Counted from the stretch's first letter, positions 44,456 through 57,379 are shown. The stretch is DNA of 64,000 nucleotides from Enoplolaimus lenunculus (GCA_030248215.1 JASANG010000540.1:62001-126000), one strand, 5' to 3'. Notes: generated by a model not told the origin, from the sequence alone. Numbers and translations are program-made.

Positions 44456-45777
44456 TTTATGGAGTTTCTTTTTGTCCGAATCGCCTGCGGTAATAATACT
44501 GCGTGGCTGATGATCGTTCTGCTTTTTGTTGTTGTTGTTGCACACGAAGGCTAAGCTTTGGCTTTTTAGTTGCAGGGCCTTTTGTGGGGTTTGAGTTATT
44601 AAATTACTTATTATAGCACGTGTTGTCTCAGGGCTATGTTGAGGTAGTTTTTTTTTGGTTCAATTGTTTTAGGGCTAAGCAAACAAAAATTTTTGCATTT
44701 TTTTTGTCTGGTTTTCGTTTTTGTTTTAGATTTTCACCTTTTTAATATCCCAGGGCGAACAAATTTACGCTATTTTTTGTGGTTGGGATTTGTATTCATT
44801 TTAGAATTTCAGCTTTTTTATCCCTATTTTGAGAACGTTATTTAATAAGTTCTCGTTTTATTGATTTGTCACAGAAAGACGCTCTATTATTTTTAAAATT
44901 ATATTATTAAAATTATATTATCATTATTATTATTGCTGTTGTTGGTGCTCTTAATACTATTACGCATGTTATTATAATAATTCCTAAAGAATTATTATTG
45001 GAAATATTTACATGCTTTGCTCATTGGAATGTTTTAAAATTCCCCGCGAACTGTTCAGTTTTTCCAATGGCTGTTTTTCTATATATTTTTGTAGCTTCAC
45101 ATTTCTGATTGTAATAACTTGGCGTCATTTTTGAGCGTAATATAAACGCTGGCATTTGTGAGGGTAGTTAAATCGGCTTTACATTCTTTAGGGTAATTAA
45201 ATAGCGTCACATTCTTTAGGGTAATAAAATTGGCATCATTTTATGAAACTGTTCTCACATTTTTGAAGGTAATTTAATGGCGTCATTTTATAAGACTAGC
45301 TTCGCATTTTTGAGGTTAATTAAACGGCGTCACATTTTTTGAGGGTAACAAATAAAGTGATAAGATAAAAAACGTCCACCGAAAAATTTACAGGTTTTCG
45401 TTAAAAGTGTAATAAAATCACTTAGTCAGCTTATGAAAAATTATTTTAGTTCTAACATCAAAAAATTCCATTGACAAAATCCGTATACAAAAGCCGCAAC
45501 TCAAGCTCAAAAATTCAGTCTTAAAATGAAAAAACTTACAATCAACTTACATCTTATTCAAACGCACACTGGAGACAGTATTGCGTTTGGAGAAAGTCGA
45601 CTGCTTTATAACTTCAGGGAAGTTGGCGCAGAAGCGTATAACTTTCCTAATGATATAAGGCAGTGAGCAAAGGGCAGACTTGTCTTTTGCAAAGAATTTA
45701 GTTATGTAATAGGTTATGGTCTGGATGGATACCCAGGAAGGGTTTAGCGTTGATTGTGAACAAGCATCACGCCTTAA
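44456..45777 (-). CDS. Two candidate exons of an unknown gene
   Basis: On the minus strand, 45777-45551 is open for 75 codons (phase 0 in; includes VSIQTITYYITKFFAKDKSA and VIRFCANFPEVIKQ) and ends AAGAT/GTAAGT in phase 2. 44633-44456 enters in phase 2 after CAACATAG and is open for 59 codons (ETTRAIISNLITQTPQKALQ, then a run of five Asn, then GDSDKKKLHK), ending CATAAA/GTAAGA in phase 0. The donors are strong; the acceptors are weak (AT- and A-rich). The intron carries a degenerate minisatellite. No ATG or stop was placed and no family is recognised. The last 16 nt of the second exon and its donor recur at about 47310 on the plus strand. Confidence 0.35.
45110..45360. repeat. Degenerate tandem repeat, units of about 45-50 bp
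   Basis: Words such as GGGTAATTAAATGGCGTCAC and TTTTGAGGGTAA recur about five times. It lies in the intron of the candidate gene at 44456-45777. Confidence 0.7.
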
Positions 45778-45941
45778 CTGCTATGGTTTACGCTGGGTGG
45801 AATTACAAGTAATTCAACCCATTTTGCACCGTATCCCAACAGCCGTTTCATGGATTACCTTTTTGACAAAATAATTTCTTGGTTCTACATATTCCCGGAC
45901 AGTCTAAATCGTGATCAGGATACTGTTCAAATGAGGTTATG

Positions 45942-46614
45942 CGGGTTCACTTTATATCTGGGGCAGCATGGAACACGTTTTGTCCCTATGACTATACTGG
46001 TAACCTTTTGTCTGACCGTTTATCCGCTATCAGATTAAAAAAAATTTGAATTGTCTGCTATCCCGATGTGATATCTACTGTTTGTACTGTAATATCATAT
46101 GATCTTCCAAGTATTGTCTGCGAGTATCATATGATATATTTGAAAATATCTGCAAAGTTGTGGTAAACTAGCTTGATTGTCCTGTAGAATGTGGTATGGT
46201 ACTAAAATTTGAAATTTGAATTATTTGTACTTAGGAGCAGATTTTGGGGAAAATTCAGCGAGAATCAAAAACGTAGAAGCTAATTCAACTTTCGAAATCA
46301 TTTAATGCTGCATTAACTGACTTTTTACTGTTTTCTTACCGCGGACAAATTCCATTGTCCTGCATAATATCATATGATATTTAGTACAATTTTGGAATAG
46401 CATATGATATTTGCATAAATGTCTCGCAGTATCATATGACAAATAGCTATTTGTATACGATGATCGTTCGATATCAGTGATTTGTAAGTCAATATCGTAT
46501 GACATTCACATTTTGTCTACATAACCGCTATTCGGATCACAAAATTTTATGTTGACGTCGAATCAACTTGGACAAAACGTGTTCCAAGCTGCACCAGTTG
46601 TAACGTGAACCCCG
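45942..46614. mobile_element. Second copy of the GGGGTTCAC family
   Basis: Starts near GGGTTCACTTTATATCTGGG and ends with the complement GGGGTTCACGTTACAACTGG. It has the same ATCATATGAT interior words as the element at 2378-2934, with about 80 percent similarity by eye and a longer interior. Confidence 0.65.
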
Positions 46615-47296
46615 TATTATATACTGAAGTGGTGCGAAAAATAAAAATTTTCAAAGCAAAAACATGTAAAAGCCAGAACCAAAATATATAATGATCCGAT
46701 TGAAACTAGTGTGGTAAAGAGAAGATCAAAAACCATGTGTAAAATTAGGTGGCACTGTTTTTCCGCGGTACTATAATACAGTAAACTTACACATTGCTCT
46801 ATTTTTTGTTAGGATTAGGCTTATGCTAGGGCATAGGCTTTATCTTTACACTTAGGTTTAGGCTTAGACGCAGGCTTAAGATTATGCTTAGACTAATTTT
46901 AGCACAACCAAGCTAGTTGTATACCAAACACAATTATATAATACTTAATTTGACTAAAGTTTTTCAGCAGTGGCATACAATGGTTTTCGATGACTCACAA
47001 GCTAGGTTTAAGATATTCTAGGGTTGGTCAATATTTTTCGCGTTAACAACAAAAACTTCAAATACGAGTATATGCCACACAAGCACACGTAACATCAATA
47101 AACTCGACCGACCCTCAATATATATTTTCATACAGGTTTTTTAGCCAAGGCTGAGGTGAAATCCCTTCGCTAAAGGAGTATAGCGTTTACATGAAAATGT
47201 TACTGCCCTTATCTACATGAACATGAAAGTTATTTGCTTTCGAAAATCGTTGTAAGTTTAACAGACACAAACTTTGTGCAAATTTCCTCTCGTTAG

Positions 47297-47612
47297 CGCG
47301 AACACATAAAGAAACTCCATAAAGTAAGATTGTTATGTTTGTGTTTAGGGGAGAGAGAGGCGTGCTTAATTTCAACCTCCAAATCTCTCCATCCTTCTTC
47401 CAAAAGAGGAAGAGGAGAGGGAGATGTGCAAACCCCTCCACCTCCCCCTGTGAGGAGCGGGGGATGTGTAAACCCCTTCCACCTCCAGCTTTGAGGAGGG
47501 GAGGAGGAGGAGGGGAGATGTGTAAACTCACTCCCCCTCTGAGGAGTATTTCAATATACTGGAAGAGAACGACTTTGTTTCACACGGCGTACACGAGTTA
47601 AAGTAAACGACG
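47297..47612. repeat. Inverted duplicate of 44070-44471
   Basis: AAAGAAACTCCATAAAGTAA followed by GATTGTTATGTTTGTGTTTA appears here on the plus strand and at 44430-44471 on the minus strand. Both loci then share a GGGGGATGTGTAAACCCC-type block and end in ACACGGCGTACACGAGTTAA-like sequence. The shared segment begins in the candidate exon at 44456, so the 47.3-kb copy carries an exon end and a donor. Confidence 0.6.
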
Positions 47613-49689
47613 CATAAAGATCATGGGTGGAGCGAATTCTGTAATTCTGTGGGACTGCAATACAGTCTGCTTATGTTTTATACTATTTTTTGCTTAGGCT
47701 TAGGTTTTAGGAATATGCTTACACTACTGTTCCGGCACTGTTCTAAGCATTGACCTTGGTTTCTACGAAGGCTAGAAAGTGCCTTTAATTTTGCAGTACA
47801 GGTCGCGGCTTTCGGAGACTTTTCTCAGTTAAGCTTTTAGGCTCAGGCTTAAACTTAAGCTAAGGCATTTAGGAAAATGTTTAGGCTTAGGTAAACGTGT
47901 TCCAAAACTTAATCTATAAAGGGAAAATGTAGAAGAGTGCAGTTTGCATATCCCAAACTGCACAATTTTGCCTGATTCAAACACTTGATTGATCTCTAAT
48001 GTTGAATCACTTCTTAAAACTGACATGATAAACAACCTATGTACCTGATTTCGGGATATTTAGCTTAGTTTTTGCCTAGCTAAGTAATTTTATCTTAAAA
48101 TACACTGAATAATAATTTGAATAAACCAAACAATTTCTACGCTTCGCTGGGCAGGTTTTCTGTAATTGTTTTTGATTGATAAGAAAATTTAGTTGATACT
48201 TTTAGCACTGCAGTAATTGCCTTGGGCTCATAGTCTGACGGGGGCTCAGGTTGGGCTCAGCGGCTCCTGGAAAAATTTTGGAAAACCCTAGAAATTTTTT
48301 AGAATTGAAAGTCATCAAAAACTCGTGTATCCCCTCCTTACAATTTTTAGGCGTCCTCAGCAAGGCGAGCAGCTCGCTACGGGCCCGAAATGCCTGTGTT
48401 GCTGTAAAAATTGTTACACTTTTTCTATAGCGTTTGGAATTCTGGTAATTATTCCAAGTGCAAGCTTAGTGCGTACCTAACTCAAATCCTCAACTCTAAG
48501 TCTTTTAACCTCAGTTCCTAGAGCAGGTGAGAGGGTTATTGTTTAATGTTTCTAAATAATTTTATCACATACCTGTTTTCACACTGGATACAAACCACCA
48601 ACATTTTTGTGCGGCGTGTACCATAACCATTCAGCCACTAGGGATCCAGAGGAGGGCGGATGGCGTAGGCCTTCCTCATCAGAAATTATTTTGTGTTAAA
48701 GTGGTGGGGTCCCTACCTTACATTTTTCCCCTTAGAGTCGGTGAAAGTCAATTAACCCTAACTGTAGCGCATAAATGACTCCAGGACCAAACAAAATTGA
48801 TTTCGAATCTTTAAGGTGTACTCAAATTTTGAAAGTACATTCCTAAGTATGACTTTGCATGATCGCTCAAGCTCTTGACGCAAGACAAATAAACGTTTAA
48901 TTCAACGGATAGTTGTAATACAGGATATATCAGCAACGAAGGGTGGCGGAGCGTGGGTTGAAAATAAATAACAGGCCGTAACCGAATAACAAGAGGGTAC
49001 CCTCTGGATAGGCCAAATAAATATCAGTCCCCCCTCTTATTCGGGTGACTACAGTATACTCTATGAGGGTAAAAGATTACCACCGGTGAACACTACAGGA
49101 GTTGTTTGTTATAAATGATTATCATGATCAACTTTATCTTGTGTGTGAATTATATTTCCACAGTCAGCGGCGGATTCAGAAAATTCTGACAGGGGCGGGC
49201 TAGCAAACGTTATGAAACACAATTTTTTTCTGTATGTGTCAATTTTCTGATAGAGGAAACATTGTAAGGTATTGTCCGTAAACATTTTAACACAAAAAAT
49301 TTCTTAGAGGTGGCGTACACACCACCTCCTCTAGATCCGCTAGTGTCAACAGATACTTTGTCTGTCAAAATCGATCAGCCGGTGACGTTTTAGATTAAGC
49401 CAGCAAAATTTGTGGCTGTATTCCACAGGACATCTTATATTCACGAAGTCATTAATGTTCGTGGACACCAGAAAATCCTATTGGAATTTTATTCGAAAAA
49501 TATTTTGATTTTTAAACATTCGGAGATTTTAGTGCTGGCAAACTCTTGTAATTCTATTTTCAACTACCATTCGAACTAAAAATATAGTAATTTTTTCACC
49601 TATGGGCCAGTATTACATTGGCTCCTGCTCAACGTTTTTTCATATATACTGTGAGCAACTAAGAGCAATCTGTAATACACAACGCAGTA

Positions 49690-49941
49690 CACTGTAAATT
49701 TCAGTGAGTTGATTTTAACTCAGAATGAGTTGAATCACTCAATCTGAGTTAGGACTATCAGAACTCAGAATTTTGAGTTGATTCAATTCGTTATGAGTTA
49801 ATTAACCAACTCACCCAAAGTCAACTCAACTCACAGTGAGAATCAACTCAACTCAGAATGAGTTAATGTTTATTAATATTAATTCAGAAATCACCAACTC
49901 GCTATCTGAATTGATTAATCAACTCATTGGAATTTACAGTG
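49690..49941. mobile_element. Palindromic MITE with TA duplication, GAGTTGATTTTAACTC family
   Basis: Begins CACTGTAAATTTCAGTGAGT and ends with the complement CACTGTAAATTCCAATGAGT. TA flanks both sides. It is the cleanest copy of the family whose end built the 75-bp satellite at 21.2-22.8 kb. Confidence 0.85.
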
Positions 49942-50724
49942 TAGCGGGTAACAATTACTACGTGCATGCGCAGTGAAAAAACGCCACCGGACATGGGGCG
50001 AATCGCATCGGGCTTCAGCGTCAAGCTCCTATAGTTCAGTGGTGATAACAAACAGCTGAAACCCGTGATAAATAGTTCTTGTACATTATAGTAAATATAT
50101 ACGTGAGAAAGAGGTATGCTAACATCAGTTTTAACCTTAAAGCCTATATTTTATTATCAAATGTGTGTTGCAACTATCACGAACTGGTGACTGTCAATTC
50201 ACAGGCCTGTAACCAGTTCATCTTGCTAGGAGTATATAGTAGGGGGTTGAAAATTTTTCAGGAGGGGCATACAAACGTATTATATGACTTACAAGCAAAT
50301 TTGAAAGTTTTGTATAGGGGGTCAAAATTCTACCAGGGGGCTTACCTCCCTGGCTTCTGTCTGGTTACGGGCCCGGTCCTTGAACTATTCAACCAATTTG
50401 TTGTGTGCTTAAAGATTAAGATCATTTATTGCACTCAAGTAATCATTGTACAGAGTTGTATATTGAGAATCGTACAACTTACAGTTCGCTTGTTTCAAAA
50501 CCCACTTTACTATTGGGGTGCAACGCATAGTTGTGGCTGTCGCTGCAGGGCTTAGCTTTACGTTAAATTTGTTTCAGGAACATTTTAAAGCATTGTGCGT
50601 CGAAAAACTTTAACCAAGGAAGCGTACACCATACCCTGCTCATCCCAGATGGTTGGCAAAAAATGGTTTCCATGAATAAGAAAATAAAAATGTGACACCA
50701 ACAGAAGATGCTATCATTGTCATG

Positions 50725-50889
50725 CAGGTCCGTAGCCAGTTACTTTAGCTTGGGAGCTAATAATTTTTTAGGAGGAGCATACAAGAGTTTTTGTTGATTT
50801 ACAAGCAAGGTTGAAAATTTTCTAGGGAGGCTAAAAAATTTTCCAGAAGGGCTGAGCCCAACTCCTGGGCCCGCTTGGCTACGTTCCCG
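50725..50889. mobile_element. hAT-like MITE, CCGTAGCCAG family, with 8-bp duplication
   Basis: Begins CAGGTCCGTAGCCAGTTACT and ends GGCTACGTTCCCG. Flanks are TTGTCATG and TTGTCAAG, 8 bp with one change. Confidence 0.7.
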
Positions 50890-51560
50890 TTGTCAAGTTT
50901 TTAGGTTATTCCAGTTTTTCATGTTCAATTTCATTAGTATTCATCTCAGCGGTAAGCTGGATAATAAATCATGGCGGAAGCAAGTTTTTTTCTGCCCTCA
51001 GAAGTAAAGCATGAAACCGGCTGCTCGGAGCAACTCATCAAACATCCAGTGCGTGGTTCACATTTCAAGTAGTCGTTTGTATACGTAAAGCTATGCATAT
51101 TTAAGGTTTCATAAGCTTAAACTAGTCGGCCCATATAAAGATCACGGGCGGAACGCTTTTCTGCAGGACTGCAATAGAGTAAGCTTTAGATTTATTTTTT
51201 GCTTAGGCTTAGGCTTATGTACAAGCTCATTGTTACGCTTAGGCTTTGGAATATGCGTATACTGCTGCTACGGCCCTGTTTTATACATTAGCCAACGATT
51301 CTTGGTACGTAAGGTTGCATTTAAGTTGAGAAAGCCGAGGGGTAAACTTAATTTTAACAAATAGTCCAGTAGTAGAATTACAATAATTTCTGCTGTTACC
51401 TTTAACACAAATGTTGTAAGCAATTTTTTGTACTATATCTTGCATAAACTTTAGCTATGGATTTTATTAATGAGACGACAAACCTCTTAATTATGCATAA
51501 TAGGCACACTACGCAATTTTTCAATTTTTCATAAACTTTGTTTCTTAAATTTAACAACCT

Positions 51561-51790
51561 TTGCCCATACTCTCAAATGTGTGTAGCACCTATCACCAGC
51601 TGTTAATAGGTCATGCAACATTTGGAACCTGCAACTTTGAAACCAGCACATGCTGAGGTTCAAATTTCTGCACATTTGTCGCGTTTGATTTGCCCTACTT
51701 CTGTACCACTTTTGAGATATGCAATTGCAGATGTTCGTCAGTTTCAACGCTAACTGATGATAGGTGCTATACGAATTTGAGAATATGGGC
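51561..51790. mobile_element. MITE with long inverted ends, TATTCTCAAATG family
   Basis: Left end GCCCATACTCTCAAATGTGT, then AGCACCTATCACCAGC. The right end is the complement GCCCATATTCTCAAATTCGT, then AGCACCTATCATCAGT. The interior has GCACATTTGTCGCGTTTGAT. A second good copy is at 52829-53042. Confidence 0.75.
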
Positions 51791-53507
51791 CGTAGAAATA
51801 ATCGATCCACGCTTATGAGATTCTCAGACCGTCTTGTGTTATATAATTTTTCACGCTTAAACTGCTACAGTTTGATGTATATCCTAGAAAGCAATTTAGT
51901 TAATTTTAAATCAATTATTCAAACGCCACCGATACCGCGTATGTGTGTACCAAAAGCTGCCGTATTCCGCTTACACAGTGCCCCGGAAACCATTTTTCAA
52001 TTTAAAATCGGTTTTGATCAAAAAATGCCGTAGCGGTGAAGCATAACAGCCCCCCTCTTCCTTATATCTGGCCGTTGCTATCATTTGTCATGTTGCTAAA
52101 ACCAGTTTGACCGTCGTGCCCTATTGTTGTTTGGGCGCTATGTAAATATCAGGCGCGGAACGTTTTTCTGCGGGACTGGAGTAGAGTAAGCTTAACTTTT
52201 AGACAATTTGTTTGCTTTTTAGACAATTTATTTGCTTAGGCTTAGGTATAAACTCATTTTTACGTTTAGGCTTAAGCTTAAGCTTCAGCTTGGGAATATG
52301 GTTCTACTCGTGTTTATGGTCATGTTCTATACATTGACCATTGTTTGTATGGTGCATGCACACCCCCGCCTAGACTATGAAGTTGCAAGAGGGGTCATAG
52401 CGATCACGACCCCTCCGGTGGTTGTGGAAAAATTTATTTTTACAAATATACATACGTAACCAGAGACCAAATCATTTAGACACTGTCTATATTTACGTTT
52501 GGCTTAGAGCTCAAACAGCGAAAGGGCATTGTTAGCCGATTTGACAATTTATCTTAATACTTTTCTTCCGTGGTGAATCCACAATTTTCGGAGACGACAA
52601 ACAGATGCGCAGCGTAACCCAAACTTGTTCCTGGCGTTAGGTTTCAAATATTGTTAGGCTTTTACCTGTCCAAACATAAAATAATGTTTTCAAGGATATT
52701 TTTGAAAAATGTTTAAGATGACTTGAAACACAAGAAATCACCCGACGTCGAAACAATCTTATGTTACTAAACTTACCCATGTTCTCTAAATAAATACTCT
52801 TGCATACGTTTCCGCAACCTCTTTTTCATATATTCTCAAATGTGTATAGCATCTATCACAGTTAGGGATAGGTTTCGAAACTGACAAACTTGCACAACTG
52901 AGGATCTAAAAATTAGTGCAAACGTAGTGCAAGTTAAACGCGAGAATTGTGCTGAATTTCAAAACTCATCAATTACTTCATCAAAAGCTACAAGATCTAT
53001 GAACGACTGGTGATAGGTGCTATACACATTTGAGAATACAGGCAGTGTGGTTGCTAACCTGATCTTTGCTGTCTATTTTGAAACTATTTACACCAGAATT
53101 TAAGTTCATTAATCGAGTAATTTTAATTAATCATTAACTCAGATTGTAAGTTGAGTTGAATTACTGTTTTTCTGCACATAGCTATATTTGGCTGCTGCTG
53201 ACGGTGGGGCTGGCAAAAGTTATGGAACGCAATTTGTTTACTGTATGCTATATATGTGCCAATTTTAAGGGGGCAAAGGTATACCTCACCGTTATATCAC
53301 AAAATTTTTTTTGACGGGATGCGTACGCAACCCCCATGTATGGATCCGATAGTCATTGGGGAGGAACGGTCGGTTTTAAATGCGTCTGCTGAGCAATTAG
53401 CCATATACGCTTTTATTTTGTTGTTTAATTCTGGATAATCTTGAGAATCCGTTGTGTTCAGATTGAACTCGGGTTGAAGAAAAAAACGCTGCTGATTAAA
53501 AGAACAT

Positions 53508-53712
53508 TACTTTAAAATTTGTTCGTCCAATAGGTTAATTTTGTACAAATATGTCAAATTTATTGTTTTATAAAACCATGTTATTGACGAAAACCATATA
53601 TTTAGGACTGTGGACCTTTGAGCTCGACATGTTTTATAAATCATTAAATTTGACATTTTTGTCCAAAATTAATGTGTTGGACGGACAAGTTTCACAGTAA
53701 AAATGTTAAATT
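53508..53712. mobile_element. Palindromic element with arms of about 78 bp
   Basis: The left arm contains TTTGTTCGTCCAATAGGTTA and AAATATGTCAAATTTATTG. The right arm contains their complements in inverted order (CTTGTCCGTCCAACACATTA, then AAAATGTCAAATTTAATG). No target duplication was settled. Confidence 0.65.
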
Positions 53713-55019
53713 TAATGTTTTTAAAACAAGCTGTCGAGTTCACAGTGCATCAGCCTGAATATATGGTTTTTGTACCCACCTTAGGTTTACTTTAACCAGT
53801 TTCTAGACGGAGCTTTGCCAGTGGGAGGGATGTTTTTGTGGTTTTAATTATTGGATTACGCAAATATCTGTATGATTCATGATTTGCAAATCTTGTCTTA
53901 TAATTTTTTTGCACTCATGTATCCACACCCTCAGTTGGCAACTGCGGGTTGTAGTTTAGCTAAGGAAGACGTGATGTTTACAATTTCCATTGAAAAATTC
54001 TCAGCGTGGTACGACTCGCGGTTCATAAAGCTACTGGTTTAAGTTCAAGCTAGTGTTTGGAAAATTGGCTCATGTAATGATCAGCGATGGAACATGTTTC
54101 GGCGGGACAGCAATAGAATAAGCTTAATAGCTTTACTGTTTTACGACTCTGTTCTATACATTAGTAACAAAATTTGAAAACTAAAACTAATTCTAAACTA
54201 TCAAATTCGCTGGGTGATTTTTCGTGAAATTGTGGCCTGAATTCTCGTGTTTTAATTGGATACCAGATTCGCATCCAGAGCAAATCAGGATTAGGCCCAG
54301 GTTCAGCTATGCCTGAACACATTTTGACCCTGACTATAAATTGACTATGTTTACTTTTAGTAACAGTGGATGATGCATACTTCAACAAGGGTATGCAACT
54401 GGGTACATTCTGTGTAGAAATGAATGTACCAGGCACTCGTTGCATTTTTGGCCTACCCCACCTCTATTTAGAGGGGGGTATAACCTATGCGAACCGTGCC
54501 ACTTTATCTATTCGGCAACAAATTGCTGCGCTTATAGTTTAATTTGGGGTTATTGCATGTGTCAGCGACCCCCCTTTACACAAGGGGGTCGGCCAAAAAC
54601 GCGACGCCCGGTGGTACATTTTGTACCATGCGGAACCACGAGAGTTGCACACTCTTATATTATGCACTCTTGCTTTTAGAAAACAGTACAAAATTTCGAC
54701 AAAGACACGACGACACCCGGCAAAGTTTTCTACGTCTCCGCTAAAAATATAATTCTCACGATCCGTCAAGAGTAGTAGAACACAGAGTCGTGGTGAAAAT
54801 TTTATAAAGTGATTATGAAAATCTATAATCAGCAACCCCCTGTTGTCAATCGGAGCACCAAACACGACCATACTATTAATAATTTATAGTCTGATGTCGG
54901 GCGTGTAAACACTGTTTATTAATGTTAAAAATAGGTTTAACTCGTAACGGGTTGATGTGTTTAGATGCAAAAATAGAGATACATATTTTTTAAATAAGCA
55001 ACTTCTTGGTCAATGCATC

Positions 55020-55225
55020 GAACCTTAAGCTTAGGCTTAGGAACACGCATATGCTACTGGTACGGACCTCCAGTAGCATATGCGTGTTCCTAAGCCTAAG
55101 CTTAAGCCTAATCCTAAACTTAAGAATGGGCGGATACCTAAGCCTAAGCCTAAGCAAAAAATGTATCTAAAGCTTAAGTTTACACTATTGCAGTCCTGCA
55201 GAAAAACGTTCCGCTTCTGAAGACA
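55020..55225. mobile_element. TTAGGC MITE with an inverted head
   Basis: The head reads GGCTTAGGAACACGCATATG, then CTACTGGTACGGACCTCCAGTAGCATATGCGTGTTCC in pieces: the first 45 bp are an inverted copy of the next 45, forming a perfect hairpin around GGACC. The body then continues with CCTAAG runs to the usual GAAAAACGTTCCGCTTCTGA end. Confidence 0.6.
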
Positions 55226-56853
55226 ACACATGTCAACTTCTGTCATAGGCGTTTAATCGTTACTTCAACAAGGCCTCCAAGGATTCCGCAAAATTAGCCG
55301 CTGCTGGCGAAGACCTGTGCATCGGCCCAGTTCGCTTTCGCAGTCCACAAAAAATTTGACGGCTTAGAAGATAAGGCGGAAGGCTGGCCTCCTGGGGCAG
55401 TTTCAGGACGTGGGACAGTGCCAGTTCTGATCCCCCATAAACGATACTGGCTTATTCACCGCTAAAGGGTCCAAAGGTTTGGTTTTGAGAAAGAAACACC
55501 AGGCACGGACCGAAAAGCACTACGTAAATTGCCTTAGGTGTGTTTATTTTGATTTTCTATTTTAGCTTAACAATAAGTAGTCCCACCAAGACAAACCAGA
55601 TTGGACCCGTAGCCAGAAGGGACAGGTGGGGCTCAGCCCTATAAGTGTTTCGCAGCCCCCCTCCCCTGATAAACGTTCAACCTTGCTTGTAAGTCCTGAA
55701 AAACAGTTGTATGCTCCTATTAAAGCCTCTTTAGCTCCGCTACCCTGGTGAGCAAACCTCGGGCCGGTACTGGTGTCGTAGTCGCTGGCAGATATGTGCA
55801 GTAGGGCACAACTCCAATAGCAAGAGCTTTTCTAGGTTATTTTGAGTTTATCTGGGGAATACAGAGCAACCACAGAGAAATTTGTAAATTCAGCAGCTTT
55901 GATTACAATTTTCGCCAACTGGACCCCGATAGAGGCGACAACCCAATATTCTGCCAGCGGCCGTGTATGGATTTGCCTTTGGCCAGCGAGTTAAAACCGT
56001 TGCTCACATGGGCCCATGTAAACGATCAGGACCAGAAAGTATTTCCGCGGTACTGCAATAGAATAAACTTAAGCTTCAAATTATTTTTTTGCTGATGTTT
56101 ACATGTAAGCTTAAGCTTATGTATAAGCTCATTTTTGCGCTTAGTCTAAGGCATAGAAATGTTGTTATACTACTGTTACAGCCCTGGTTTACACATTGGC
56201 CCTCACTCTTATTGGCTACAGACCTCGTCAAGTTAAAGAATGTGCCTGATAGTTTCGCGGTTTCATAGTCTAAAACAAAGAGTTCCGTTCTTTAAACTAA
56301 TTAAGTTTATTCGAACGTTCTTTTGCGTTCTTTAGGTAGCTGGGCCTATGCTAGTCGCCAAGCGCACCGTGGGACTCAAAACACCAGTGGTGGCGCTCCC
56401 GGCTTTTTAAGTTGGGGGGTCCCACATTGAAAGCAACTCACATGGTTCTTAAAATGAAACTGGCCAATCAGTACCGATGGTTCAATAAGACAATGGTCTT
56501 TATGTCTTATAATAAAACCGGAATTGGGGGGGAAGAGAAATATGGCAACCCCCTGGTGCTGTCTCGGTATAACGTTTGGGAACAACAATAGAACCGGGTG
56601 TTGTTTAAAATTTAAGTTTCCTTTATAGTTCAGACGCCGCATAATAGAGACTATTCGCCGCTTGGACCTAAAATTGATTTAGACGAAACGCTGTTTTAGT
56701 TCGACAGTTTTTGTTGTTTAGTCACATTTGACGCTTTTTAGTCAATAATTTTTGTTGATGTTTTAGGACTAAAATAACTGTAAGCGTGACCTTTCTAATG
56801 TCCAAAAAAGTCAAAGTAAACAAATAAACCGGTGAATGAAACCCAGTATTCAG

Positions 56854-57379
56854 CAGGTTGTGAACGGATAGTAAAAAAACTACAATCGAATAATGATGAC
56901 ACAAGTGGATCCAAGCGGATGGCGCCTCGGCCTAAACCTTACACTACGGATCAATACCTAGATTTTGTAGATTTTGTTGTTTTTGCAAAAATGGCGTTTG
57001 GCCTCTTAACTGCGCCCGTCCGCCTTTCTTACAATTACCGGAACCGACACTGGATAGTGATCAAAGGTACCGGAAACGATAATTAAGTGTACAATTTTGT
57101 TTTGTTAATATATAACCAAATAGGCACCAGTTGAATTAGGCTTACATCTTCTCGTAATGTTTCGCGGGTATATGATTTGTAGTTGCTTGTCAATTGATAT
57201 AAAATATTTTCGCTGCTTTCAAATCTCGTTCGCCATTCTTAAATCAAATAAAAATGTTATTGTGTTGAACCTCTGTAGAGACCGATCGAGGGGTTGTTGG
57301 GATCAAGCAAAAAGTTGTCCAATCAAAACATCGAAAAATTCTTCGCGTCGATCAGCGTCAATCGAGTGTTTACGTTTAA
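56854..57379 (+). CDS. Candidate 3' end of an unknown gene, two exons
   Basis: Exon 56854-57066 follows the acceptor CCCAGTATTCAG, enters in phase 1, is open for 70 codons (CERIVKKLQSNNDD, then RPKPYTTDQYLDFVDFVV and APVRLSYNYRNRHWIVIK) and ends AAAG/GTACCG in phase 1. Exon 57279-57379 follows AACCTCTGTAG, enters in phase 1 and reads TDRGVVGIKQKVVQSKHRKI, then LRVDQRQSSVYV and TAA. The frame switch across the 212-nt intron is exact. The C-terminal SVYV could in principle bind a PDZ domain, but that is a guess from four residues. No family is recognised and upstream exons were not found. If the intron is not removed, the first exon ends GTGNDN at 57086. Confidence 0.4.

Larger units (their letters stand above)
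45778..56853. other. Long intergenic stretch made mostly of MITEs
   Basis: In order: 45942-46614 GGGGTTCAC family; 46745-46900, 47612-47752, 51129-51292, 52140-52340, 54073-54163, 55020-55225 and 56011-56205 TTAGGC MITEs; 47780-47900 further GCTTAGG words; 48230-48388, 50207-50372, 50725-50889 and 55604-55760 CCGTAGCCAG MITEs; 48700-49055 GTGACCCGAATAA family; 49690-49941 GAGTTGATTTTAACTC MITE; 50005-50040 SINE fragment; 51561-51790 and 52829-53042 TATTCTCAAATG MITEs; 53508-53712 palindrome; 54370-54670 AAGAGTGT-family remnant; 55250-55560 a GC-rich stretch with coding-like frames on both strands that I could not assign. Confidence 0.5.

Noticed and set aside
49390-49580. Plus-strand frame after a TATTCCACAG acceptor (TSYIHEVINVRGHQKILLEF)
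   Set aside because: The acceptor is good, but no upstream or downstream exon was found and the frame also extends open upstream of the acceptor.
55250-55560. GC-rich stretch with frames on both strands (AFNRYFNKASKDSAKLAAAG on plus)
   Set aside because: It could be an old gene fragment or a repeat; without a homologue the strand cannot be chosen.
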